NCBI RefSeq assembly: GCF_013366925.1
Contig: NZ_JAALDK010000001.1
Span: 6,012,001 to 6,076,000 of the forward strand
Source of the DNA: Paraburkholderia youngii
GTDB lineage: Bacteria > Pseudomonadota > Gammaproteobacteria > Burkholderiales > Burkholderiaceae
Direction: 5' to 3'
Length of the DNA: 64,000 nucleotides
Part shown: positions 8,937 to 19,013 of the stretch, one piece after another
Layout: every line of letters begins with the position of its first letter
Position numbering within the stretch: the stretch's first letter is position 1
Translations under genes and position numbers: made by a program
The notes under the pieces: model-generated
What the model was told of the DNA's origin: nothing
Seen by the model: only the letters and a program-made list of their open reading frames with translations
Databases searched by the model: none

Positions 8937-10934
8937 TCAGGCCGCGGCGGCGCGGCGGTGCTTCGACAGCCGCTCCTCGGCCTGCGCCAGTTGCTCGGGC
9001 AGACCGCGCAGCACCACGATGTCGCTCGCGCGCAGTTTCGTCGACGGGTCCGGTTCGACGCCGCGGATGCCGTGCCGGCGGATCGCTGTCACTTCGACAC
9101 CGAGTTCGTACAGGCCCACCTCGGCGAGCGTACGGCCCACCGCGTCGGCGCTCTCGTCGACCGGCACCGATTGTAGCCGCACCTGCTCGTGGCCGTCGTC
9201 GTCGTCGATGTCGTCGGCGCCGTGGAAATAGCCGCGCAACAGCGAGTAGCGTTCGTCGCGCATCTCCTCGACGCGCCGCACCACGCGGCGCATCGGCACG
9301 CCCATCACGACGAGCGTGTGCGACGCGAGCATCAGGCTGCCCTCTACGATCTCCGGAATCACCTCGGTCGCCCCGGCGGCGAGCAGTTTCTCCAGATCGG
9401 CGTCGTCGACGGTACGCACGATGACCGGCAGCGTCGGCTCCATCTCGTGAATGTTGTGCAGCACGCGCATTGCCGACGGCGTGTTCGCGTAGGTGATCGC
9501 GATCGCGCCCGCGCGATGCAGGCCCGCGGCGAGCAGCGACTCGCGCCGCCCCGCGTCGCCGAACACGACCGATTCACCGGCCGCCGCGGCCGCCGCGACG
9601 CGGTCGGGATCGAGGTCAAGCGCGACATACGAGAGCCCTTCATGCTCGAGCATGCGCGCGAGGTTCTGCCCGGCGCGCCCATAGCCGCAGATGATCACGT
9701 GGCCGCTCTGCTTCAGGCTCTGGGTCGCGATGCGTGTCATCTGCAACGACTGCATCATCCATTCGGTCGACGACAGCCGCAGCACGACGCGGTCCGCGTT
9801 CTGGATCATGAACGGCGCGGCGAGCATCGACAGCAGCATCGCGGCGAGAATCGTCTGCAACAGCGTCGCGTCGACCAGATGCCGGTCGAGGATCAGGTTC
9901 AGCAGCACGAAGCCGAACTCGCCCGCCTGCGCGAGACCGATACCGGTGCGCATCGCGACGCCCGGCGTCGCGCCGAAAAGCCGCGCGAGGCCGGTAATCA
10001 TGACCATCTTCAGCAGCACCGGGCCGACGAAAAACGCCAGCACGACGAGGGGATGCTCCCAGATCACGCGCGGATTGAGCAGCATGCCGGTAGTCACGAA
10101 GAAGAGCCCGAGCAGCACGTCGCGAAACGGCTTGATGTCCTCTTCCACCTGATGCCGGTACGGCGTCTCGGCGATCAGCATGCCGGCAATGAACGCGCCG
10201 AGCGCGAGTGACAGCCCGAATTTGTCGGTGATGAACGCGGCGCCGAGCGTCACCAGCAGCAGATTGAGGATGAACAGCTCCTGCGAGCGGCGCCGCGCGA
10301 CCACGTTGAACCAGCGCGTCATGAAGCGCTGGCCGACGATCAGCAGCAGCGCGAGGGCCACGACGATCTTGATCGCCGCGATGCCGAGCGCGCTGGCCAG
10401 ATTCTCCGAGCGGCCGCCGAGCGCCGAAATGATGATCAAAAGCGGCACCACCGCGAGATCCTGGAACAGCAGCACGCCGAAGATATTGCGGCCGTGCTCG
10501 GTTTCGATCTCGAGCCGCTCCGCCAGCATCTTGCTGACGATCGCGGTCGACGACATCGCCAGCGCGCCGCCCAGCGCGACGCACGCCTGCCACGTGATAT
10601 GCACCCAGCGCTCCAGCACGAAGCCGAGCGACACCGCTACCCCGACTGTGCCGATCACCTGCAGCAAGCCGAGTCCGAACACGAGCCGGCGCATCGTGCG
10701 CAACTTGGCCAGCGAAAACTCCAGCCCGATCGAGAACATCAGGAACACGACGCCGAATTCCGCGAGATTCTGCGCGCCCGCCGAATCGGGAATCAGCCCG
10801 AACGCATGCGGCCCGACGACGATGCCGACCGTCAGATAGCCGAGCATCGGCGGGAGATTCAGGAAACGAAAGATCACCACGCCCGCCACCGATGCCAGCA
10901 GCAGAAACAGCGTCATTTCGAGCGGGGAAATCAT
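8937..10934 (-). CDS. KefB/KefC-type monovalent cation:proton antiporter (CPA2)
   Basis: A 665-aa K+ efflux antiporter-type protein. About 380 residues of membrane domain (Na+/H+ exchanger fold, many helices from residue 6) are followed by a cytoplasmic RCK/TrkA-N nucleotide-binding domain starting at GHVIICGYGRAGQNLARML and a TrkA-C domain near the C-terminus (the VEVTAIRRHG...DIVVLRG region). Family members exchange K+ for H+ under control of bound nucleotide or glutathione. No KefF/KefG partner gene is adjacent. ATG at 10934 is chosen because the membrane domain begins directly after it; the 36 residues of upstream frame are not helix-like. It is divergent from kdsD. Confidence 0.88.
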   Translation of the reverse strand: MISPLEMTLFLLLASVAGVVIFRFLNLPPMLGYLTVGIVVGPHAFGLIPDSAGAQNLAEFGVVFLMFSIGLEFSLAKLRTMRRLVFGLGLLQVIGTVGVAVSLGFVLERWVHITWQACVALGGALAMSSTAIVSKMLAERLEIETEHGRNIFGVLLFQDLAVVPLLIIISALGGRSENLASALGIAAIKIVVALALLLIVGQRFMTRWFNVVARRRSQELFILNLLLVTLGAAFITDKFGLSLALGAFIAGMLIAETPYRHQVEEDIKPFRDVLLGLFFVTTGMLLNPRVIWEHPLVVLAFFVGPVLLKMVMITGLARLFGATPGVAMRTGIGLAQAGEFGFVLLNLILDRHLVDATLLQTILAAMLLSMLAAPFMIQNADRVVLRLSSTEWMMQSLQMTRIATQSLKQSGHVIICGYGRAGQNLARMLEHEGLSYVALDLDPDRVAAAAAAGESVVFGDAGRRESLLAAGLHRAGAIAITYANTPSAMRVLHNIHEMEPTLPVIVRTVDDADLEKLLAAGATEVIPEIVEGSLMLASHTLVVMGVPMRRVVRRVEEMRDERYSLLRGYFHGADDIDDDDGHEQVRLQSVPVDESADAVGRTLAEVGLYELGVEVTAIRRHGIRGVEPDPSTKLRASDIVVLRGLPEQLAQAEERLSKHRRAAAA

Positions 10935-11023
10935 CGGCAAAAACGCATGGGTGAAGCGTCCTCGTTCGTCAGCGGAACCGCGCACGAGAACGCCGTGCGA
11001 CATAATGGATTGGGCCGGAAAAA

Positions 11024-11056
11024 AGCTGCTAAAGAGCTGCAAAGCAGCTGCAAATG
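11024..11056. repeat. Three 11-bp tandem units between kef and kdsD
   Basis: Units AGCTGCTAAAG, AGCTGCAAAGC and AGCTGCAAATG lie head to tail in the divergent intergenic region. The second and third also form an AGCTGC-TTT-GCAGCT hairpin on the opposite strand. The 11-bp period is about one helix turn, so a regulator-binding array is possible. Confidence 0.6.
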
Positions 11057-11124
11057 AGACTATCGACAGGCCGACGAAGACAGCGGCCCGGCACAGCAGG
11101 CCCGGCGCGGCGAACAGGCGCCTT

Positions 11125-11133
11125 TGCTATACT
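11125..11133 (+). promoter_or_regulatory. Extended -10 promoter of kdsD (leaderless candidate)
   Basis: TGCTATACT is an extended -10 element (TGn + TATACT, 5/6). No -35 box is evident at the expected distance, as is allowed for extended -10 promoters. The transcription start would fall at 11139-11140, that is on the A of the kdsD ATG, and no Shine-Dalgarno sequence precedes the ATG. Confidence 0.55.
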
Positions 11134-11139
11134 CCGCGC

Positions 11140-12123
11140 ATGATAGCGAAAATCAATGGCGACAGGGCACTCACGCTTGCTCGCGACGTACTCGACATCG
11201 AAGCGGACGCCGTGCGCGCGCTTCGCGACCAGCTCGACGGCAGTTTTGTCGGCGCGGTCGATTTCATCCTGGGTTGCCGTGGGCGCGTGGTCGTCTCCGG
11301 CATCGGCAAATCCGGTCACATAGCCCGCAAGCTGGCGGCCACGCTGGCAAGCACCGGCACACCCGCGTTCTTCGTGCATCCGGCGGAAGCCAGTCACGGC
11401 GACCTCGGCATGGTCACCGCCGACGACGTCTTCCTCGCGCTGTCCAATTCTGGCGAAACCGAAGAGTTGATGGCAATCCTGCCGCTCATCAAGCGGATCG
11501 GCGCGAAGCTGATCGCGATGACGGGCCGCCCCGGCTCCAGCCTCGCGCAACTCGCGGACGTGCATCTGAATTCCGGCGTCGCGAAGGAAGCCTGTCCGAT
11601 GAATCTCGCGCCCACCGCCAGCACCACCGCCGCGCTCGCGCTCGGCGACGCGCTGGCGGTCGCGGTGCTCGACGCGCGCGGCTTCGGCCGCGACGACTTC
11701 GCGCGCTCGCATCCGGGCGGCGCGCTCGGCCGACGCCTGCTTACCTATGTGCGCGACGTCATGCGCACCGGCGACCAGTTGCCGCAGGTCACACCCGACG
11801 CGACCGTCAGCGATGCCCTCTTCCAACTGACCGCAAAACGCATGGGCATGACCTCGGTCGTCGACCACGAAGGCCGTGTGACGGGCATCTTCACGGATGG
11901 CGACCTGCGCCGAGTGCTCGAACGCGACGGCGATTTTCGCCAGTTGCCGATCGGTTCGGTGATGACCGCGGGCCCGCGCACGATCGGGCCGGATCAACTC
12001 GCGGTCGAAGCCGTGGAACTGATGGAGCGCTATCGCATCAATCAGATGCTGGTCGTCGACGAATCGGGCAAGCTAATCGGCGCGCTCAACATGCACGACC
12101 TGTTTTCGAAGAAGGTGATCTGA
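11140..12123 (+). CDS. kdsD: Arabinose-5-phosphate isomerase (KdsD/KpsF)
   Basis: Converts ribulose-5-P to arabinose-5-P, the first step of Kdo synthesis for LPS. The protein is 327 aa. An SIS sugar-isomerase domain (about 35-175, with VVSGIGKSGHIARK and SNSGETEEL phosphosugar-binding motifs) is followed by two CBS domains (about 205-260 and 275-327). The length equals the family norm. ATG at 11140 is the only start that fits homologous length. It opens an LPS operon: the kdsC ATG overlaps its stop codon (TGATG). Confidence 0.95.
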   Translation: MIAKINGDRALTLARDVLDIEADAVRALRDQLDGSFVGAVDFILGCRGRVVVSGIGKSGHIARKLAATLASTGTPAFFVHPAEASHGDLGMVTADDVFLALSNSGETEELMAILPLIKRIGAKLIAMTGRPGSSLAQLADVHLNSGVAKEACPMNLAPTASTTAALALGDALAVAVLDARGFGRDDFARSHPGGALGRRLLTYVRDVMRTGDQLPQVTPDATVSDALFQLTAKRMGMTSVVDHEGRVTGIFTDGDLRRVLERDGDFRQLPIGSVMTAGPRTIGPDQLAVEAVELMERYRINQMLVVDESGKLIGALNMHDLFSKKVI

Positions 12124-12683
12124 TGGCCGTTGCTCCTCCTACCGCTACCGAACGCGCAAGCCGCGTGAAGCTGATGATTTTCGACGTCGACGGCGTACTG
12201 ACCGACGGCGGCCTGCTGTTCACGGCGGAAGGCGACACGATGAAAGGCTTCAACTCGATGGACGGCCACGGCATGAAGCTGCTGCGCCAGGCCGGCATCG
12301 AAACGGCCATCATCACCGGGCGCCAGTCCGGCATCGTGGCGGCGCGGGTGAAAGAATTGAACATCACGCACGTCTACCAGGGCGTGCAGGACAAGCCGCA
12401 GGCGTTCGCCGACCTGCTGCGGCAAACCGGCCTCACCGCCGAGGAATGCGGCTACATGGGCGACGACTGGGTCGATCTCGCGGTAATGCTGCGCGTCGGC
12501 TTCGCGGCTGCGCCGGCCAATTCGCATCCCGAAGTGATCGCGCGTGCGCATTGGGTCAGCGAGGCGCGCGGCGGCCACGGCGCGGCACGCGAAGTGGTCG
12601 ATACGCTGCTGCGCGCGCAGCACAAATATGAAGCACTGCTTGCGGCGGCGTGCAGCGGCGAGCAACGGGGCCTCGTGGGATGA
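12123..12683 (+). CDS. kdsC: 3-deoxy-D-manno-octulosonate 8-phosphate phosphatase
   Basis: Removes phosphate from Kdo-8-P in LPS inner-core precursor synthesis. It is a 186-aa HAD-superfamily enzyme. The nucleophile motif FDVDGVLTDG lies at about 20-29, the ITGRQS motif in the middle, and the acidic GYMGDDWVDL motif III is present, with no large cap, as in the tetrameric KdsC type. The start overlaps kdsD by one base and the stop overlaps lptC by four, so translation is coupled. Confidence 0.94.
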   Translation: MAVAPPTATERASRVKLMIFDVDGVLTDGGLLFTAEGDTMKGFNSMDGHGMKLLRQAGIETAIITGRQSGIVAARVKELNITHVYQGVQDKPQAFADLLRQTGLTAEECGYMGDDWVDLAVMLRVGFAAAPANSHPEVIARAHWVSEARGGHGAAREVVDTLLRAQHKYEALLAAACSGEQRGLVG

Positions 12684-13267
12684 ACCAGTTTCGCCTGACT
12701 TCGCTGATCCCGCTCATCGCAATGGCGGCGCTCGCCGGCATCACGTGGTGGCTGCTGCAAGCCACGTTGCCGCGCAAGACCGACAACGAGGTGCGCCCGA
12801 AAGAGCACACGCCGGACTACTTCGCGGACAACTTCTCGGTGTCCGAGCTCGACCAGTCGGGCGCGACGCAGTACCGGCTGACCGCGCAGTCGCTGATCCA
12901 TTACGAGGACGACGAAATGAGCGACCTCGTCAAACCGGCAATGCGCGCGTTCCAGCCCGGCAAGCCGATCGTCACCGCGACCGGCGATACCGGCACGGTC
13001 AACGCGGATGCGTCGATCGTCAATCTGTACCAGAACGCCCGCATCCTGCGCGCGCCCGGCGGCGGCGATCCGCAGATGCAGGCTGATTCCGAGCATTTCA
13101 GGGTCCTCGTCAACGACGATGTGATCGAGACTGAAAAGCCAGTTAAACTTCAGCGCGGCATGTCGGTGATGACTGCCAGCGGCATGAAATACAACAATGT
13201 CACCCGGTTTATGCAATTGTTCGGCAATGTAAGAGGCGCAATCGCCGCGTCCGATTCCGGCCACTAA
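12680..13267 (+). CDS. lptC: LPS export ABC transporter periplasmic protein LptC
   Basis: A bitopic inner-membrane component of the Lpt bridge that receives LPS from LptB2FG and passes it to LptA. It is 195 aa, with one N-terminal membrane anchor (about 8-25, LIPLIAMAALAGITWWLL) and a periplasmic LptC/DUF1239 beta-jellyroll. The ATGA overlap with kdsC fixes the start. lptA follows after 39 nt. Confidence 0.92.
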   Translation: MNQFRLTSLIPLIAMAALAGITWWLLQATLPRKTDNEVRPKEHTPDYFADNFSVSELDQSGATQYRLTAQSLIHYEDDEMSDLVKPAMRAFQPGKPIVTATGDTGTVNADASIVNLYQNARILRAPGGGDPQMQADSEHFRVLVNDDVIETEKPVKLQRGMSVMTASGMKYNNVTRFMQLFGNVRGAIAASDSGH

Positions 13268-13306
13268 GCCAACGCATACCGGGTAATCCATTCCAGGCGT
13301 GACTGC

Positions 13307-13978
13307 ATGAACGAATCGCTCCCCCGTTTTGATACCGGCCGTTCGCGCGCGCTGTCCGCGTGCCGCGCCGCACTCGCTGCGCTCGTCGTCGCGTTGCCGC
13401 TCGTCGGCTTCGCGCCGCTCGCGCACGCGGACCGCGCCGACAAGGACAAGCCGCTGAACATCGAAGCTGACAACATGACTTACGACGACCTGCGGCAGGT
13501 CAGCATCTTTACCGGCCACGTGGTGGCCACCAAAGGGACGATCCTGATCAAGGCCGATCGCGTCGAAGTGTCGCAAGACCCGCAGGGCTACCAGTTCGCG
13601 ACCGGCACCTCGAGCGGCAACAATCTGTCGTATTTCCGCCAGAAGCGCGAAGGGCTCGATGAATACATCGAGGGTACGGCCATCCGTATCGATTACGACG
13701 GCAAGCAGGATCTGACCACGCTGACCACCAACGCGACGGTGCGCCGGCTGCAGAGCATGACGACGCTGCTCGATCAGGTGCACGGCAGCGTGATCACCTA
13801 CGACGGCCAGAACGACTTCTACACCGCCAAGGCGGGCAAGGACGTCGCTGGTCCGGGCAACCCCACCGGCCGCGTGCGCGCGATGCTGTCGCCGCGCAAT
13901 GCGGGCGCCGCGCCGCTGACCGGCGCGTCGGCCACGCTCACGCCGTCCAACTCCATTCAGGGAGCGCCGAACCAGTGA
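13307..13978 (+). CDS. lptA: LPS transport periplasmic protein LptA
   Basis: The soluble periplasmic bridge protein that carries LPS between LptC and LptD. It is 223 aa with a signal peptide (about 1-41, cleavage after APLAHA) and an OstA-like beta-jellyroll starting at [15 protein letters not shown]. The C-terminal tail beyond about residue 180 is low complexity. lptB starts at a GTG overlapping its TGA stop. Confidence 0.93.
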   Translation: MNESLPRFDTGRSRALSACRAALAALVVALPLVGFAPLAHADRADKDKPLNIEADNMTYDDLRQVSIFTGHVVATKGTILIKADRVEVSQDPQGYQFATGTSSGNNLSYFRQKREGLDEYIEGTAIRIDYDGKQDLTTLTTNATVRRLQSMTTLLDQVHGSVITYDGQNDFYTAKAGKDVAGPGNPTGRVRAMLSPRNAGAAPLTGASATLTPSNSIQGAPNQ

Positions 13979-14772
13979 GCACCGTAAGCAGCACCATCAC
14001 GCCGCTCCCCCATCGCAAGCCGGCCGGCACCAGCAGTTCGCTGGTCGTGCGTAATCTGAAGAAGCGCTATGGCTCGCGCACGGTCGTCAAGGACGTGTCG
14101 CTCGACGTGAAGAGCGGCGAAGTGGTCGGCCTGCTCGGCCCGAACGGTGCCGGCAAGACCACGTCGTTCTACATGATCGTCGGCCTCGTGCCGCTCGACG
14201 CCGGCGAAATCGATCTGGATGGCAAGTCGATCAGCCTTCTGCCCATTCACAAGCGCGCTTCGCTCGGCTTGTCGTATCTGCCGCAGGAAGCGTCGGTGTT
14301 CCGCAAGTTGACTGTCGAGCAGAATATTCGCGCGGTGCTGGAACTGCAGCATGACGAAAACGGCAAGCGCCTCGGCAAAGACGCGATCACGTCGCGCACC
14401 GAAGCGCTGCTCGACGAGCTTCAGATCGCGCATCTGCGTGAAAATCCGGCGCTGTCGCTGTCGGGCGGCGAGCGTCGTCGGGTTGAAATTGCGCGCGCGC
14501 TGGCAACCAATCCGAGCTTCATTCTGCTCGACGAACCGTTCGCCGGCGTCGACCCGATCGCGGTGCTGGAAATCCAGAAAATCGTCAAGTTCTTGAAGCA
14601 GCGCAATATCGGCGTCCTGATTACCGACCACAACGTGCGCGAAACGCTCGGTATCTGCGATCACGCGTACATCATCAGCGACGGCAGCGTGCTAGCCGCC
14701 GGCGCGCCTAGCGACATCATCGAAAACGAAAGCGTGCGGCGCGTCTATCTGGGCGAGCACTTCCGCATGTAA
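13975..14772 (+). CDS. lptB: LPS export ABC transporter ATP-binding protein LptB
   Basis: The cytoplasmic ATPase that drives LPS extraction by the LptB2FG complex. It is 265 aa. Walker [10 protein letters not shown], signature LSGGERRR, Walker [17 protein letters not shown] and the switch-region histidine in [10 protein letters not shown] are all present. About 20 residues of extension precede the ABC domain. GTG at 13975 gives a 4-nt overlap with lptA. lptF and lptG are not in the window. rpoN follows, the common proteobacterial order. Confidence 0.95.
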   Translation: MSTVSSTITPLPHRKPAGTSSSLVVRNLKKRYGSRTVVKDVSLDVKSGEVVGLLGPNGAGKTTSFYMIVGLVPLDAGEIDLDGKSISLLPIHKRASLGLSYLPQEASVFRKLTVEQNIRAVLELQHDENGKRLGKDAITSRTEALLDELQIAHLRENPALSLSGGERRRVEIARALATNPSFILLDEPFAGVDPIAVLEIQKIVKFLKQRNIGVLITDHNVRETLGICDHAYIISDGSVLAAGAPSDIIENESVRRVYLGEHFRM

Positions 14773-14942
14773 GCACACACGGCGTCCCCGGCCACGCGAG
14801 CGCGCGCGGCCGGCCGCGGCGCCAATTTTGCGGCACCGCACATTCGTTGTCAGACGGCGCAGGCTGGCGCCGGGCGGCGCGCCATTTCGGCGTACCCAAA
14901 AATTGCGTGTGCCGCAAGGTATCGCGGTCGTGGCAAACTCTC

Positions 14943-14948
14943 TACAAT
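14943..14948 (+). promoter_or_regulatory. Possible -10 element upstream of rpoN
   Basis: TACAAT matches the -10 consensus at 5 of 6 positions, 16 nt before the rpoN ATG. No convincing -35 box was found at 16-18 nt, so rpoN may instead depend on readthrough from lptB across the 191-nt gap. Confidence 0.25.
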
Positions 14949-14963
14949 GAATCTCAACTTGCC

Positions 14964-16481
14964 ATGAAAGCCAGCCTCCAACTCCGCCTATCGCAGCATC
15001 TTGCGCTGACGCCGCAACTGCAACAGTCCATCCGGCTGCTGCAGTTGTCGACGCTCGAATTGCAGCAGGAAGTCGCCATGGCGATCTCGCAGAATCCACT
15101 CCTCGAAAACGAAGACGAGTGGATTGCGAGCCCGTTGCGGGTTGCGGCCGACGGCTCCGTGATCGCCCAGACACCGGGCTCCTCGGCGCCGGCCGACCCG
15201 ATGGCCGGAAACGGTTCGGCATCGTCCGAGGGCAGCGGCGAGCGAGCCGAAAGCGGCGAACCGCAGGGTGTCGATGAATACAACGGCCTTTCGGGCGACG
15301 GCGGCGGCGACACGTCACAGTGGAACCTCGACGACTACGGCCGCTCCGGCAACGCGTCCGACGACGACGACCTGCCCCCGTTGCAAATCCACGAATCGAG
15401 CACATCGCTGCGCGACCATCTGATGGCGCAACTACGTGTCACCCAGGCGAGCCAGCGCGACCGCGCGCTCATCACGTTCCTGATCGAATCGCTCGACGAC
15501 GACGGCTATCTCGCCGCCACGCTCGAAGAAGTGCTGGCCGACCTGCCCGAAGAACTCGAGGTCGATGTCGACGAACTGAACGCCGCGCTTGCGCTGCTGC
15601 ATAGCTTCGACCCGCCCGGCGTCGGCGCGCGGTCCGCGTCCGAATGTCTGAAGCTGCAGTTGCTGCGGCTCGAGCCATCGCCCACGCGCACGCTTGCGCT
15701 AGACATTGTCGGCCATTACCTGGAGTTGCTCGCCGCGCGCGATTTCACGCGGCTGCGCAAGCACCTGAAGGCCAGCGACGACGATCTGCGCGACGCGCAT
15801 GTTCTGATCCGCTCGCTTGAACCATTTCCGGGCGCCGCCTACGGCAAGGCCGAAGCGGACTACGTTGTGCCTGACATCATGGTGCGCAAAACGGCACAGG
15901 GCTGGCAGGCGGAGCTGAATCCCGAGGTGGTGCCCAAGCTGCGGATTAACCATCTGTACGCGAATATTCTGCGCAATAACCGCGGCGATCCGGGCAGCGG
16001 TTCGTTGCGCCAGCAACTGCAGGAAGCACGCTGGCTGATCAAAAATATCCAGCAGCGTTTCGAGACGATCCTGCGAGTGGCGCAGGCAATTGTCGAGCGT
16101 CAGAAGAGCTTTTTTGTGCACGGCGAAATCGCCATGCGCCCCTTGGTTTTGCGGGAAATAGCTGATACGCTGGGCCTACACGAGTCGACTGTCTCGCGTG
16201 TGACGACCGGTAAATACATGCTTACCCCTTTCGGGACGCTGGAATTCAAGTACTTTTTCGGCTCGCACGTTTCGACGGACACCGGCGGCGCGGCCTCCTC
16301 CACGGCCATTCGCGCGCTGATCAAACAACTGATAGGAGCGGAAAACCCGAAATCGCCACTTTCAGACAGTCGCATAGCCGAACTGCTGGCGGAACAGGGC
16401 TTCGTGGTCGCACGTCGTACCGTTGCGAAATACCGTGAGGCGCTCAAAATCCCGGCAGTCAACCTGCGCAAGTCTCTGTAG
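14964..16481 (+). CDS. rpoN: RNA polymerase sigma-54 factor
   Basis: Alternative sigma factor for enhancer-dependent promoters (nitrogen, motility, carbon uptake). It is 505 aa. The glutamine-rich N-terminal activator-response region ([30 protein letters not shown]) is followed by an acidic, poorly ordered region II (about 50-130), a core-binding domain, an HTH (about 405-430) and the RpoN box [10 protein letters not shown] at about 483-492. ATG at 14964 matches the family start; the longer upstream frame is not supported. It is followed by hpf and ptsN. Confidence 0.97.
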   Translation: MKASLQLRLSQHLALTPQLQQSIRLLQLSTLELQQEVAMAISQNPLLENEDEWIASPLRVAADGSVIAQTPGSSAPADPMAGNGSASSEGSGERAESGEPQGVDEYNGLSGDGGGDTSQWNLDDYGRSGNASDDDDLPPLQIHESSTSLRDHLMAQLRVTQASQRDRALITFLIESLDDDGYLAATLEEVLADLPEELEVDVDELNAALALLHSFDPPGVGARSASECLKLQLLRLEPSPTRTLALDIVGHYLELLAARDFTRLRKHLKASDDDLRDAHVLIRSLEPFPGAAYGKAEADYVVPDIMVRKTAQGWQAELNPEVVPKLRINHLYANILRNNRGDPGSGSLRQQLQEARWLIKNIQQRFETILRVAQAIVERQKSFFVHGEIAMRPLVLREIADTLGLHESTVSRVTTGKYMLTPFGTLEFKYFFGSHVSTDTGGAASSTAIRALIKQLIGAENPKSPLSDSRIAELLAEQGFVVARRTVAKYREALKIPAVNLRKSL

Positions 16482-16651
16482 CTCGCCGCGTTTTGCAGCG
16501 GGCATTTACCGGCCGCTCCGCACCTGGCGGACAGGCCGGCCGCTGCGACCTGCCAGATGTCCGTCACCGGGGGGCGACACAGGCAAGCCGTCAGATCGAC
16601 CGGACCTTTGTCATTGTGCGGACCAAGCGGCCATTAGCTTGGAGAAGCACT

Positions 16652-17008
16652 ATGAATCTCAAGATCAGTGGACACCACCTCGAAGTAACGCCTGCGTTGC
16701 GCGAATACGTGATCACCAAACTGGACAGGGTGCTAAGACATTTCGATCAGGTCATCGACGGCAGTGTGGTCCTCTCGGTCGACAACCATAAGGAAAAGGA
16801 GAAGCGTCAAAAGGTGGAAATCAACCTCCACCTGAAGGGCAAGGATATTTTCGTCGAGAGTTGTGACAGTGATTTGTACGCTGCGATCGATCTGATGATC
16901 GACAAGCTCGACAGACAGGTGATACGCCACAAGGATCGTCTGCAAGGCCATCAGCACGAAGCGATCAAGTATCAGCCGGCGCCGCAACTGGACGTGCCGC
17001 CGCAATAG
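16652..17008 (+). CDS. hpf: Ribosome hibernation-promoting factor (HPF/RaiA family)
   Basis: Binds the 30S decoding region in stationary phase and inactivates ribosomes. It is 118 aa, the short type: one S30AE/sigma-54 modulation domain with the basic [17 protein letters not shown] segment. GGAGAA lies about 8 nt before the ATG at 16652. It sits between rpoN and ptsN as in enteric bacteria, and a terminator follows. Confidence 0.93.
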   Translation: MNLKISGHHLEVTPALREYVITKLDRVLRHFDQVIDGSVVLSVDNHKEKEKRQKVEINLHLKGKDIFVESCDSDLYAAIDLMIDKLDRQVIRHKDRLQGHQHEAIKYQPAPQLDVPPQ

Positions 17009-17050
17009 GAGAAACTCGCGGGAATTGCTGATTTCTCTGGGACTCGTCAA

Positions 17051-17074
17051 GCCGCCCGCAACTGGGCGGTTTTT
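17051..17074 (+). terminator. Rho-independent terminator after hpf
   Basis: CCGCCC/GGGCGG stem with a 6-nt loop followed by TTTTT. It separates hpf from ptsN, so ptsN needs its own promoter. Confidence 0.8.
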
Positions 17075-17237
17075 CGTTTCAGCGCCCGGTGCGCGCTCTG
17101 CGCCGGTGCGCCCTCGCCGAGGCCAGGCTCAATCATTCGCGCAGACGTTTGCGCAGCGCGACATATTCCGCGCCGCAAGCGGTGAAAAACCTGATATGCA
17201 TAGATGGCGCGCCGCACCATCGGCTGTCACCCTGTTC

Positions 17238-17243
17238 TATAAT
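17238..17243 (+). promoter_or_regulatory. -10 element upstream of ptsN
   Basis: A perfect TATAAT occurs in the 402-nt hpf-ptsN gap, after the hpf terminator. The region 17 nt upstream is only weakly -35-like. If used, the ptsN mRNA has a leader of about 160 nt. Apart from this and the terminator I see no gene in the gap. Confidence 0.45.
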
Positions 17244-17410
17244 GTTCCGGTTACCATCGGGGTCAAGCCAGTTCTGATGAAGTACGGCCGGTCGAGATCT
17301 CACGCTTTCCCGATCGACTCTCACCGTCCGTCTTCGCCAGCATCGAACGAATGGAACGTCACTCAACCGCCCCGGTGGGGAGAACTCAGGCCACGTTTTC
17401 GCCTGTCAAC

Positions 17411-17866
17411 ATGAATCGTTTAGCCAAATTTCTTCCCCTCGAGAACGTCGTCATCGGACTATCGGTCACCAGCAAGAAACGCGTGTTCGAGCAAGCGGGC
17501 CTGATCTTCGAGAACCAGAACGGCATCGCCCGCAGTACCGTCACAGACAATCTTTTTGCGCGAGAACGACTCGGCTCGACCGGGCTCGGCGAAGGCGTCG
17601 CGATTCCGCATGGGCGGATCAAGGGCCTCAAGCAACCGCTCGCCGCATTCGTCAGACTCGCGGAACCCATCCCCTTCGAAGCGCCGGACGGCCAGCCGGT
17701 CTCGCTGCTGATCTTCCTGCTCGTCCCCGAGCAAGCCACTCAACAGCACCTCGAAATTCTTTCCGAGATCGCGCAATTGCTGTCCGATCGCGACGCCCGC
17801 GAGCGGCTGCACACTGAAGAAGACCGCGAATCGTTGCATCGCCTGCTTACTCAGTGGCAACCTTGA
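17411..17866 (+). CDS. ptsN: PTS IIA-like nitrogen regulatory protein EIIA-Ntr
   Basis: Phosphoryl acceptor at the end of the nitrogen PTS; it regulates K+ uptake and other processes rather than sugar transport. It is 151 aa with a single PTS EIIA type-2 domain. The phosphorylated histidine is His67 in GEGVAIPHGRIKG. ATG at 17411 is chosen; 20 codons of upstream frame are unsupported. hprK follows after 80 nt. The upstream phosphoryl donors (PtsP, NPr) are not nearby. Confidence 0.95.
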   Translation: MNRLAKFLPLENVVIGLSVTSKKRVFEQAGLIFENQNGIARSTVTDNLFARERLGSTGLGEGVAIPHGRIKGLKQPLAAFVRLAEPIPFEAPDGQPVSLLIFLLVPEQATQQHLEILSEIAQLLSDRDARERLHTEEDRESLHRLLTQWQP

Positions 17867-17946
17867 GGCAATGGCGGCGGTAGTACCTACGCGCGCGCAC
17901 ACGCAGGTAAGGCCCGGCAAGCGGCTAACACTGGAGTCACTGACTC

Positions 17947-18915
17947 ATGGATACGTCCAGCATCAACGCCCAGAGCATTTTCGACGACAACGCCGCCATG
18001 CTGAAGCTCAGCTGGCTCACGGGGCATGAAGGCTGGGAGCGCGGCTTCTCTTCGGAATCGGTCGCCAATGCCACGTCGAGCGCCGACCTCGTCGGCCACC
18101 TGAACCTGATCCACCCGAACCGGATCCAGGTGCTCGGCGATGCGGAAATCGACTACTACAAACGTCAGACCGATGAAGACCGCTCGCGCCACATGGCCGA
18201 GCTGATCGCGCTGGAGCCACCGTTTCTCGTCGTCGCGGGCGGCGTCGCGGCACCGCCGGAGCTCGTGCTGCGCTGCACGCGCTCGTCGACGCCGTTGTTC
18301 ACGACGCCGACATCGGCGGCGGCGGTGATCGATAGTCTGCGTCTTTACATGTCGCGCATTCTCGCGCCGCGCGCGACGCTGCACGGCGTTTTTCTTGACA
18401 TCCTCGGCATGGGTGTGCTGCTGACCGGCGACTCGGGTCTCGGCAAGAGCGAGCTCGGCCTCGAACTGATCAGCCGCGGTCACGGTCTCGTCGCCGACGA
18501 CGCGGTCGACTTCGTGCGCCTCGGCCCCGACTTCGTCGAAGGACGCTGCCCGCCGCTGCTGCAGAACCTGCTGGAAGTGCGCGGCCTCGGTCTGCTCGAC
18601 ATCAAGACGATCTTCGGCGAAACGGCGGTGCGCCGCAAAATGAAACTGAAGCTGATCGTGCAACTGGTGCGCCGCCCCGATGGCGAATTCCAGCGACTGC
18701 CGCTGGAAAGCCAGACCGTCGACGTGCTCGGCCTGCCGATCAGCAAGGTGACGATCCAGGTGGCCGCGGGCCGCAACCTCGCGGTGCTGGTCGAAGCGGC
18801 CGTGCGCAATACCATCCTGCAGTTGCGCGGTATCGACACGCTGCGCGATTTCATGGATCGGCAACGTCTCGCCATGCAGGATCCCGATAGCCAGTTTCCC
18901 GGCAAGCTGATCTGA
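17947..18915 (+). CDS. hprK: HPr kinase/phosphorylase
   Basis: ATP- or PPi-dependent kinase/phosphorylase acting on a seryl residue of HPr proteins. It is 322 aa. The N-terminal domain (about 1-130) is followed by the kinase domain, with Walker A GDSGLGKS at 161-168, the catalytic GHGLVADD segment at about 179-185, and the family signature around [15 protein letters not shown]. In Proteobacteria it usually lies beside ptsN and rapZ, as here. Candidate substrates include the HPr domain of the nag fusion protein at 45.3 kb. Confidence 0.95.
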   Translation: MDTSSINAQSIFDDNAAMLKLSWLTGHEGWERGFSSESVANATSSADLVGHLNLIHPNRIQVLGDAEIDYYKRQTDEDRSRHMAELIALEPPFLVVAGGVAAPPELVLRCTRSSTPLFTTPTSAAAVIDSLRLYMSRILAPRATLHGVFLDILGMGVLLTGDSGLGKSELGLELISRGHGLVADDAVDFVRLGPDFVEGRCPPLLQNLLEVRGLGLLDIKTIFGETAVRRKMKLKLIVQLVRRPDGEFQRLPLESQTVDVLGLPISKVTIQVAAGRNLAVLVEAAVRNTILQLRGIDTLRDFMDRQRLAMQDPDSQFPGKLI

Positions 18916-19013
18916 AGCCGACCACAGCACCATGAAGCGCCCGCGGAAGGCAGGACGCGGGCACGCGCATGGAGGCCAGATGCTATGATGAAATCTACGC
19001 TTTCGACGACTCC

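Noticed and set aside
14881..14963. Sigma-54-type promoter (TGGCA...TGC) before rpoN
   Set aside because: A TGGCA-like start exists at about 14931 but the GC at -12 is missing, so autoregulation by sigma-54 is not supported.
17025..17414. 129-codon frame in the hpf-ptsN gap
   Set aside because: It contains the hpf terminator and the ptsN -10; its translation shows no fold or family pattern.
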